Origin: G039029935 sp039029935
GTDB lineage: Bacteria; Chloroflexota; Anaerolineae; Caldilineales; Caldilineaceae
NCBI GenBank assembly: GCA_039029935.1
Contig: JBCCFC010000050.1
Span: forward strand, 1-21,494
Direction of reading: 5' to 3'
Length of the DNA stretch: 21,494 bases
The notes under the pieces were generated by a model. The model saw only the letters and a list, made by a program, of their open reading frames with translations, was not told where the DNA came from and ran no database searches. The translations under genes and the position numbers were made by a program. This document shows positions 1 to 5,718 of the stretch, piece after piece. Numbering within the stretch: the first letter of the stretch is position 1; each line of letters starts with the position of its first letter.

Positions 1-45
1 CCCCCCCCCCCCGCTACTCGCTACTCGCTACTCGCTACTCGCTAG
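1..45. repeat. Poly-C tract and GCTACTC heptamer array
   Basis: Twelve C residues (1-12) are followed by four exact copies of the 7-mer GCTACTC (13-40) and a partial fifth. On the minus strand this lies just after the T-box terminator, so it sits between that leader and the gene it should control. The homopolymer may extend past the window edge, and its length is the kind of thing assemblies get wrong. Confidence 0.85.
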
Positions 46-50
46 AAATC

Positions 51-83
51 AAAAAGCCCTCGCCCTCATAAGAGGACGAGGGC
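51..83 (-). terminator. Intrinsic terminator of the T-box leader
   Basis: A 12-bp stem (72-83 with 56-67, four-nt loop) is followed on the minus strand by five T residues (55-51). The single non-Watson-Crick pair is U·G when transcribed leftward but A/C when transcribed rightward, which supports the minus orientation. It is the conditional terminator of the leader. Confidence 0.8.
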
Positions 84-345
84 CAAAAAGCCACTCGTGG
101 TGCCACCACTTTTCGCTTCAAAAAGAAGCCTCTACTGATTCATTTGATAAAATCTCAAAGAAATCATTGCGCAATAACGGGCGCAACCCGGAAACTGACT
201 ACTATGGTTACTAAACCAATTCCCCAGTCGGCTCAAAGGTGTCGTTGTTCCAAGGTATTGATAATGACGCTCACAGCAAATGCATCACTCTCTGACTATC
301 AACCTACTTGGCAACATATCCTTCTCATCGCCATTTTGATATTTT
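51..345 (-). promoter_or_regulatory. T-box riboswitch leader (Asn or Asp type)
   Basis: Read on the minus strand, this region has the parts of a T-box leader in order. A GATGAGAAGG start motif is followed by a Stem I arm with the AGAGAG bulge (TTGATA/TATCAA and TGATGC/GCGTCA pairings around a GCTGTGAG-containing loop). Then come GGAACAACGACACC and TTTGAG, then, about 130 nt later, GTGGTGGCACCACGAG (about 94-110), and finally a terminator. The T-box bulge is TGGC, which would pair with a GCCA tRNA end, i.e. discriminator G73. Specifier triplets in the loop that fit a G73 tRNA are AAC (Asn) and GAC (Asp); I cannot decide which. ACGAG of the T-box can pair with CTCGT of the terminator to form the antiterminator. 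T-boxes read uncharged tRNA and usually control aminoacyl-tRNA synthetase or amino-acid genes. The controlled gene lies left of the window. Confidence 0.75.
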
Positions 346-357
346 ATTGTTAATTTG

Positions 358-386
358 AGGGTAGCATAGATCAACAAGGATGTCAA
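358..386 (-). promoter_or_regulatory. Promoter for the T-box leader
   Basis: On the minus strand a perfect -35 TTGACA (386-381) is followed after 17 bp by TACCCT (363-358), a weaker -10. This puts the transcript start near 350, immediately upstream of the first T-box motif. Confidence 0.5.
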
Positions 387-401
387 TAGGGAAAATAAAT
401 T

Positions 402-458
402 TTGCTATAACTCAAAAATCGACGTATGATGAGTTATAGAGGAGGTTTTTATAACTCA
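402..458 (+). promoter_or_regulatory. fic promoter with bracketing operator repeats
   Basis: TTGCTA (402-407), a 17-bp spacer and TATGAT (425-430) form a plausible sigma-70 promoter. CTATAACTCA (405-414) and TGAGTTATAG (430-439) are a perfect 10-bp inverted repeat overlapping the -35 and -10 boxes, and TATAACTCA recurs at 450-458, touching the start codon. The layout is that of a repressor operator; the binding protein is unknown, but the Fic protein itself ends in a winged helix. GGAGG at 441-445 is the ribosome binding site. Confidence 0.6.
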
Positions 459-1546
459 TGAGATGGAATTGGCAACAGCCAGATTGGCCGACCTTCAGAT
501 ACGATAGTGCAGTGTTGCAGCCATTTGAATCGCAACTGCTCCATCGTTCTGGCATTCTTCTTGGCACATTACATCATCTGGATGCAAAGGACAAGCAAAC
601 GCTCACGATTGATCTCATCAGCAACGAGGCCATCAAAACCTCAGAGATTGAGGGTGAGTATCTCAATCGGGCGAGCGTTCAATCCTCCATCCGTCAACAA
701 TTTGGCCTCAATACAGACACGCGTGGTATTTCACCAGCAGAGCAGGGCATTGCCGAGATGATGACAAATCTGTATCACACGTTTGCCGAGCCGCTGACCC
801 ATGAGAGACTCTATCGCTGGCACAGCATGTTGATGAATCAACGACTTGGTGTCCAGGATATTGGCCTCTATCGCAGCCATCCAGAGCCAATGCGTGTCAT
901 TTCCCGCAGAGGGGATAGGGTGATTGTGCATTTTGAAGCGCCGCCATCCGCACAAGTTCAAAATGAAATGGATCGTTTTCTGTCATGGTTTAACCAACCC
1001 AATCCCGAACCAGCCTTGATTCGCGCAGGTATTGCGCATCTCTACTTTGCCTGCGTTCATCCTTTTGAAGATGGCAACGGGCGCATTGGCCGCGCGATTG
1101 CTGAAAAAGCACTCGCCCAATCACTTGGTCAACCAACACTGCTGGCCTTAGCACACACCATCGAAAGCGAGAAAAATGCCTATTATGAGGCGTTGGCGCA
1201 GGCAAATCAACAGCTTGATATAACCGAATGGCTTGTCTATTTTGCCCACACCATTCTCGCAGCGCAACAGTATACACAACAGCAGGTTGAATTTTTGATT
1301 GCCAAAACAAAGCTGTATGATAGGCTACGTGGGCAACTCAATCCACGCCAAGAGAAGCTGCTTGCGCGCATGTTTCGTGAAGGCGTTGACGGTTTTCGAG
1401 GTGGACTAAGCGCAACCAACTACATTCGCATCACCAAGACATCACGCGCAACAGCGACGCGTGACTTGCAAGATTTGGTTTCCAAGGGCGCACTGTATCG
1501 AGAAGGTGAGCGCAAACATACACGTTATTACTTGAATTTAGGATAA
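458..1546 (+). CDS. fic: Fic family protein (DUF4172-type N-terminus, wHTH C-terminus)
   Basis: 362 residues. The Fic signature HPFEDGNGR is complete at 201-209, with the catalytic His201; family members transfer AMP (or another phosphate-containing group) from a nucleotide to target proteins. TSEIEG at 61-66 fits the (S/T)xxxE(G/N) inhibitory helix, here N-terminal (class II autoinhibited Fic). The first ~85 residues, beginning MRWNW, resemble the DUF4172 domain that precedes many bacterial Fic domains. Residues ~296-360 look like a winged helix, with a typical recognition-helix stretch around TSRATATRDL. GGAGG lies 12 nt before the ATG. The operator repeats upstream, together with the C-terminal DNA-binding domain, suggest autoregulation (inference). 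It is followed by a toxin-antitoxin-like pair but has its own promoter. The target protein is unknown. Confidence 0.92.
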   Translation: MRWNWQQPDWPTFRYDSAVLQPFESQLLHRSGILLGTLHHLDAKDKQTLTIDLISNEAIKTSEIEGEYLNRASVQSSIRQQFGLNTDTRGISPAEQGIAEMMTNLYHTFAEPLTHERLYRWHSMLMNQRLGVQDIGLYRSHPEPMRVISRRGDRVIVHFEAPPSAQVQNEMDRFLSWFNQPNPEPALIRAGIAHLYFACVHPFEDGNGRIGRAIAEKALAQSLGQPTLLALAHTIESEKNAYYEALAQANQQLDITEWLVYFAHTILAAQQYTQQQVEFLIAKTKLYDRLRGQLNPRQEKLLARMFREGVDGFRGGLSATNYIRITKTSRATATRDLQDLVSKGALYREGERKHTRYYLNLG

Positions 1547-1551
1547 ATCAT

Positions 1552-1580
1552 TTGTTCCTCTGACCAATTCATGCTATCAT
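1552..1580 (+). promoter_or_regulatory. Promoter for the Phd-like antitoxin gene
   Basis: TTGTTC (1552-1557), a 17-bp spacer and TATCAT (1575-1580) with an upstream TGC extended -10. The start lies about 60 nt downstream, behind GAGGAAAAAG. Confidence 0.4.
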
Positions 1581-1640
1581 TGCCAAACCTTTCAGTGTAT
1601 AAATAGCTTGAAATTTTTCAGAATATGTTGAGGAAAAAGT

Positions 1641-1892
1641 ATGTCTCAAACCATGAGTCTCACAGAGATTAGCCATGATTTTCCTGCGTTGTTTCACAAA
1701 ATTGCAGAAAAAGACAGCCCTGTTGTTGTCACCAACCGTAACCGTCCTCGCCTTGTCCTTGTCCCTTGGGACGTATACCAAGATCAACAGCAACTCCAGG
1801 CAGAAGGTGCCGAAACGCGTCTACAAAATCTTGTCCAAGACATGCTTGGGCAGGCGGCAGTGCTGCATGAAGCATATCGCCCAGTTTCTTGA
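1641..1892 (+). CDS. Phd/YefM-type antitoxin
   Basis: 83 residues. The N-terminal half (SLTEISHDFPALFHKIAEKD, then a VVVT strand and RLVLVPWDVYQ) matches the Phd/YefM antitoxin fold: a short helix pair followed by a small sheet that dimerises and binds operator DNA. In this family the C-terminal tail wraps and neutralises the toxin. GAGGAAAAAG precedes the ATG. The last 26 nt overlap the start of the next reading frame, the usual antitoxin-first arrangement. The family normally autoregulates its operon with the toxin as co-repressor; no clear operator repeat was found here. Confidence 0.75.
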   Translation: MSQTMSLTEISHDFPALFHKIAEKDSPVVVTNRNRPRLVLVPWDVYQDQQQLQAEGAETRLQNLVQDMLGQAAVLHEAYRPVS

Positions 1893-2139
1893 AACAACCA
1901 TTCAGATTGAACGTGTCCTTGGCAATCGAAAACGCCAAGCAGCTCTTTACACAGAGCTTAGTGGATATAGGCTTATTACATCTCATTACGTTCTGGGCGA
2001 ATACCTGCGTACCGTCATCAGAGACGCTATTCACCTTTATGAAATTTTACTAAAATACGCTCACTTTGATGATGTGATGACAGCTTTATCAATTTTAGGC
2101 AAACAACTTTATACACCAGCGAATACTCACGGCGAGTAG
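1867..2139 (+). pseudogene. Short PIN-domain-like toxin, probably truncated
   Basis: 90 residues from the ATG at 1867, overlapping the antitoxin by 26 nt in another frame. LETTIQIERVLG near the N-terminus resembles the first strand of PIN ribonucleases, which normally starts with a catalytic Asp (DT/DTT). Here the residue is Glu. A second acidic position could be the Glu of VLGEYLRT. The protein stops at about 90 residues while PIN domains run about 120-140, so the C-terminal acidic residues of the active site are missing. Position after an antitoxin fits a VapC-like role. I read it as a decayed or minimal toxin. The family call is tentative; an unrelated small partner protein is possible. 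Confidence 0.4.
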
Positions 2140-2202
2140 CCCTACCTCCATAAACTACACATCATTACAAACTTATCATTCACAACTCAGGAGAAAATTT
2201 AT

Positions 2203-4056
2203 ATGACAACAAATACAGCACCAACACTGACTGAAAATGGTCACGAATTCCGTGATCTCAACAAAAATGGTCGCTTAGACCCATACGAGGATACACGTCT
2301 GCCCATCGAAGAACGTATTGAGGACCTGCTCAATCAGATGACTGTCGCGGAAAAAGCAGGGCTGATGTTCCATACCATGATCGGCATGAACCCCGACGGG
2401 ACACTGCAAAACGGTCCCGGCATGATGATGCCCATCTTCACCAACAAAATGGTGATTGAGCAACGCATGAATCACTTCAACGTATTGGCTGCTGCCCCAC
2501 CTAAAGAGATGACAGAGTGGCACAATCGACTGCAAGTATTGGCCGAGAGTACACGACTGGGCATTCCTGTCACCATCTCATCCGACCCACGCCACTCCTT
2601 TAGCAATAATCCGGCGACCAGTATGTTTGCCGGTGCATTTTCACAATGGCCGGAGCCGATTGGGTTGGGGGCGATTGGTGATGCCGATTTGGTGGAAGAG
2701 TTTGGTGATATTGCGCGCCAAGAGTATACAGCGGTGGGCATCCGTGTGGCTCTGCATCCGATGGCGGACCTTGCGACGGAGCCACGCTGGGGACGTATCA
2801 ACGGCACGTTTGGTGAAAATGCTGAGGTATCGTCACGGTTGACGGCGGCCTATGTCAAGGGATTTCAGGGAGAGACGTTGGGGGCAGATAGCGTGGCCTG
2901 CATGACCAAACACTTCCCTGGTGGCGGCCCACAGATGAATGGCGAGGATGCCCATTTTCATTATGGCAAGGAGCAGGTCTATCCAGGGGACAACTTCGAC
3001 TATCATATGACTGCCTTTGAGGGTGCGTTTGCTGCGGGGACAGCGCAGATTATGCCCTATTATGGCATGCCTGTTGGGTTGACACATGAAGGCAAGCCCG
3101 TGGAAGAGGTTGGCTTTAGTTTTAACAAATATGTCATCACTGATCTGTTGCGCAATCGCTACGGCTTCGATGGTGTGGTCTGTACCGACTGGAAGCTGCT
3201 GACTGCGGCCACAACGCCCGATGGTAATGTCATGGTCGAGGCCAAAAGTTGGGGCGTCGAAGAGTTAAGCGTGGGTGATCGGACCAAGAAAGCACTGGAT
3301 GCGGGTGTAGACCAGTTTGGTGGCGAGTCATGTCCCGAAGTTGTGATCGAATTGGTGGAATGTGGTCAGGTAGATGAGGCGCGGTTGGATGAATCTGTGC
3401 GTCGTATCCTGCGTGACAAATTCCGTCTGGGGTTGTTTGATAACCCGTATGTGGATACAGAAGAAGCACTTGCCATTGTCGGCAACGATGATTTCATGGC
3501 AGCAGGTGAGTTGGCGCAGCGGAAGTCGATTGTGCTGTTGAAAAATGCTGAGGCTGAGAATGGGCTGACATTACCTCTTCGGGATACACCCAAACTCTAC
3601 GTCGAAAATATGGATGCCGAGGTAGCTGGTCAATATGCACAGGTGGTGGAAACGCCGGAAGAGGCTGATTTTGCCATTCTGCGTTTGGACACACCCTATG
3701 AGCCGCGTGAAGGCTTCTTAGAGCGTTTCTTCCATGCAGGCGATCTCGATTTCAAGGGTGAAGAGAAGGAACGCATTCTGACAATTTTGGACAAAGTGCC
3801 AACAATTGTCGATATTTATCAGGAACGAGCGGCTGTCATTCCTGAAATTGCAGAGAAATGTGTCGGGCTTGTCGCCAACTTTGGGGCCAATGATACGGCG
3901 GTCCTCGATGTCATCTTTGGCAACTTCAACCCAACGGGCAAACTACCCTTTGAACTGCCGTCGTCGATGGAGGCGGTGCGTAATCAGCGCGAAGATATGC
4001 CATCAGATTCCGAAAATCCGCTCTTTGCATTTGGCTTTGGGCTGTCGTATAGTTAG
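2203..4056 (+). CDS. Glycoside hydrolase family 3 (beta-glucosidase-like)
   Basis: 617 residues, RBS AGGAGA. GH3 landmarks appear in order: SDPRHSF (~127-133), EPRWGR (~193-198), KHFPGGG (236-242), and GFDGVVCTDW (321-330), in which Asp329 is the expected catalytic nucleophile. It ends with the family's GKLPFELP and FGFGLSYS C-terminal subdomain motif and no FnIII domain. Residues 18-30 (DLNKNGRLDPYED) look like a calcium-binding EF-hand-type loop. There is no signal peptide, so it should act in the cytoplasm on imported oligosaccharides or glycosides. GH3 enzymes are retaining exo-glycosidases releasing glucose, xylose or GlcNAc; beta-glucosidase is the default guess and the substrate is not set by the sequence. 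It stands alone between the toxin-like pair and the dehydrogenase. Confidence 0.88.
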   Translation: MTTNTAPTLTENGHEFRDLNKNGRLDPYEDTRLPIEERIEDLLNQMTVAEKAGLMFHTMIGMNPDGTLQNGPGMMMPIFTNKMVIEQRMNHFNVLAAAPPKEMTEWHNRLQVLAESTRLGIPVTISSDPRHSFSNNPATSMFAGAFSQWPEPIGLGAIGDADLVEEFGDIARQEYTAVGIRVALHPMADLATEPRWGRINGTFGENAEVSSRLTAAYVKGFQGETLGADSVACMTKHFPGGGPQMNGEDAHFHYGKEQVYPGDNFDYHMTAFEGAFAAGTAQIMPYYGMPVGLTHEGKPVEEVGFSFNKYVITDLLRNRYGFDGVVCTDWKLLTAATTPDGNVMVEAKSWGVEELSVGDRTKKALDAGVDQFGGESCPEVVIELVECGQVDEARLDESVRRILRDKFRLGLFDNPYVDTEEALAIVGNDDFMAAGELAQRKSIVLLKNAEAENGLTLPLRDTPKLYVENMDAEVAGQYAQVVETPEEADFAILRLDTPYEPREGFLERFFHAGDLDFKGEEKERILTILDKVPTIVDIYQERAAVIPEIAEKCVGLVANFGANDTAVLDVIFGNFNPTGKLPFELPSSMEAVRNQREDMPSDSENPLFAFGFGLSYS

Positions 4057-4076
4057 GTTAGTTTTAGAGACATTTA

Positions 4077-4151
4077 GATTGGTCCAATTGTTTGTGATAT
4101 ATTATAAAAATTTCAAAATTTGAGTCTATATCTCAATCCATTGGACCAATC
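4077..4151. promoter_or_regulatory. Paired ATTGGTCCAAT palindromes flanking an AT-rich promoter region
   Basis: GATTGGTCCAAT at 4077-4088 and its reverse complement at 4140-4151 are each almost perfectly palindromic (ATTGG-N-CCAAT) and are 63 bp apart, about six helical turns. Between them lies AT-rich DNA with TATA-like hexamers (e.g. TATTAT 4100-4105). The dehydrogenase starts 45 bp downstream. The layout fits two operators of one dimeric regulator that could act by looping or cooperative binding. Confidence 0.5.
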
Positions 4152-4195
4152 TTACGAGACGACAAAATTAATTTTCACAAAAGGGAGACTATCAA

Positions 4196-5161
4196 ATGCC
4201 AAAACTTGTCATGCTACCACCACACAAAGAAACCGTGACCCAATGGGCGCAAATCATCGCTGACGAAATTCCAGCATACCAAGTGGTGATTGCGGAAGAT
4301 GAGGACGATGTACGTCGTCACATTGTCGATGCCGATGCTGTATTTGGCTGGATATCGCCAGAGCTATTGCCACTAGCCGAGAAACTGCGCTGGCTGCAAA
4401 GCCCACAGGCAGGCCCACCCAAGGGATTCTACTATCCAGAACTGGTCACGCACCCAGTCACCATCTGTAACCCGCGTGGAGTCTACAATGACCATATCGC
4501 CCAGCACATCCTTATGTTTGTGTTGGCACTGGCGCGGGGATTGCCCTACTACATGGATGCACAACGGGCTTCGCGTTGGGATAAGGATGCACGCAAAAGT
4601 CAGTACATTGATCTGACGACGGCAACAGCACTGATTGTGGGCGTCGGTGGTATCGGCCACGAAACAGCCAAGCTCTGCCATGCCTGTGGGATGCGTGTCC
4701 TTGGTACAGATTCACGCTGGGAATACCCTGTAGCGCACGTCGAAAAGCATAGCCCTGACGAGTTGGATAGCCTGCTACCGCAAGCCGATTTTGTGCTAGT
4801 GACAGTACCGCATACACCAGACACTGAGGGCATGTGGAATGCCGACCGCTTCAAGCTGATGAAAGAGACAGGCTACTTTATCAACATTGGCCGAGGGGCG
4901 ACAACAAAGCTGGATGACCTTGTAGCGGCGTTGGAGACGGGTGAGATTGCTGGCTGTGCGCTGGATGTTTATGAGACCGAGCCGTTGCCATCCGAGCATA
5001 AACTGTGGACACTGCCCAATGTGATATTGACACCCCACATCGCTGTGCATGAAGCCGAAAACATCCCCGACCGCTGGTTTGAGTTGTTCTTGGACAATGC
5101 GCGACGCTTTGCGGCGGGTGAAGAGTTGCGTAACGTAGTCGATAAGACCATGTGGTATTAG
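4196..5161 (+). CDS. D-2-hydroxyacid dehydrogenase (NAD-dependent)
   Basis: 321 residues. The Rossmann motif GVGGIG (149-154, within ALIVGVGGIG) is followed by Asp172 in the next strand, which favours NAD over NADP. The catalytic trio is in place: Arg233 in INIGRG, Glu262 in DVYETEPLP, and His281 in TPHIA. Length is normal for the formate/glycerate dehydrogenase-like family, which reduces 2-keto acids to D-2-hydroxyacids. The substrate (glyoxylate, hydroxypyruvate, phosphoglycerate or other) is not determined; at 321 residues it lacks the ACT domain of SerA. Start supported by AAGGGAG 7-8 nt upstream. The two palindromes upstream suggest control by a ligand-binding repressor (inference). Confidence 0.9.
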   Translation: MPKLVMLPPHKETVTQWAQIIADEIPAYQVVIAEDEDDVRRHIVDADAVFGWISPELLPLAEKLRWLQSPQAGPPKGFYYPELVTHPVTICNPRGVYNDHIAQHILMFVLALARGLPYYMDAQRASRWDKDARKSQYIDLTTATALIVGVGGIGHETAKLCHACGMRVLGTDSRWEYPVAHVEKHSPDELDSLLPQADFVLVTVPHTPDTEGMWNADRFKLMKETGYFINIGRGATTKLDDLVAALETGEIAGCALDVYETEPLPSEHKLWTLPNVILTPHIAVHEAENIPDRWFELFLDNARRFAAGEELRNVVDKTMWY

Positions 5162-5406
5162 GTAAAGCATTGCTCAAAATTCACCTCAAAATTCACTTAT
5201 GGTGAACAAGGTAGACAGTCCCCCGCTTTCTGAATAAATTGTACGTAAAAAAACTGTAAGCTAGTTAGGACATTTTTCAAAAAAATTGATACGCTTTTTT
5301 AACGTAAATTAGGACGAATTGGATACGTTACGCCGATAAAATGTATAAACAAAGACGTACAAAGGGTTACAATTGCATTCAGGTTGAGATTGACCGTTTT
5401 TGCCCC

Positions 5407-5440
5407 TTGTATTACTACTATCCATACTGTATACTATAAT
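5407..5440 (+). promoter_or_regulatory. Candidate promoter for the P-type ATPase transcript
   Basis: TTGTAT (5407-5412), 17 bp, then TATACT (5430-5435). A perfect TATAAT sits at 5435-5440. Either -10 starts a transcript near 5445, leaving a leader of about 180 nt before the 29-codon ORF. The preceding 5162-5400 contains a short direct repeat (CAAAATTCAC twice, near 5175-5195) and otherwise nothing I recognise. Confidence 0.45.
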
Positions 5441-5477
5441 AACCAAATAAAATTTCTCAGGTCATTTCACAAAAATT

Positions 5478-5576
5478 AATACCCAGTAGGCCATGAAGTG
5501 CAAGGGGGTAGAAGTATCCGTACACTGAAAAGCATAAGCCACTGCATCTCATCGCCCTACGATTTGTGTGGGTATT
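5478..5576 (+). promoter_or_regulatory. Structured 5' leader RNA, riboswitch- or attenuator-like
   Basis: A closing stem AATACCCA/TGGGTATT (5478-5485 with 5569-5576) encloses a second stem GTAGG/CCTAC (5486-5490 with 5556-5560) with an 8-nt bulge between them on the 3' side. A third 9-bp stem ATGAAGTGC/GCATCTCAT follows (5493-5501 with 5544-5552; one A·C, one G·U). Inside is a GGGTA-GAAG-TATCC hairpin. The closing stem runs straight into TTTTATTTTG, so it could double as a terminator. It matches no riboswitch class I can name from memory. Its position before a P-type ATPase suggests metal or stress sensing, which is inference. Confidence 0.45.
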
Positions 5577-5628
5577 TTATTTTGTAGATTCGCCTTACGG
5601 ATTGATTTAGACAAAGGAGTGCCTGATT

Positions 5629-5718
5629 ATGGCAGAAGATGTGGCACTATTGCAATCAGACCTGTTGCAGGTTAACCCAATCAACCTCAATTTATCGTAT
5701 ATGGTGAGGTCACTTTAA
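5629..5718 (+). CDS. 29-codon leader ORF, translationally coupled to the ATPase
   Basis: A small ORF beginning MAEDVALLQSDLLQ and ending MVRSL, behind a strong AAAGGAGT (5613-5620). Its stop TAA (5716-5718) shares one base with the ATPase start ATG (5718), in the TAATG pattern, and the ATPase has no good ribosome binding site of its own. The ORF is therefore likely translated and couples ATPase synthesis to its own termination. It may be a leader peptide, or a small protein partner of the pump. No Cys or His residues argue against direct metal binding. Confidence 0.6.
   Translation: MAEDVALLQSDLLQVNPINLNLSYMVRSL

Noticed and set aside
144..353. Open frame of 69 codons on the plus strand
   Set aside because: It is antisense to the T-box leader, starts with TTG without a ribosome binding site and has no recognisable motif.
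4077..4151. MITE with ATTGGTCCAAT ends
   Set aside because: At 75 bp it is too short, each end is a palindrome by itself, no target duplication is seen, and it sits exactly in a promoter position; operators explain it better.
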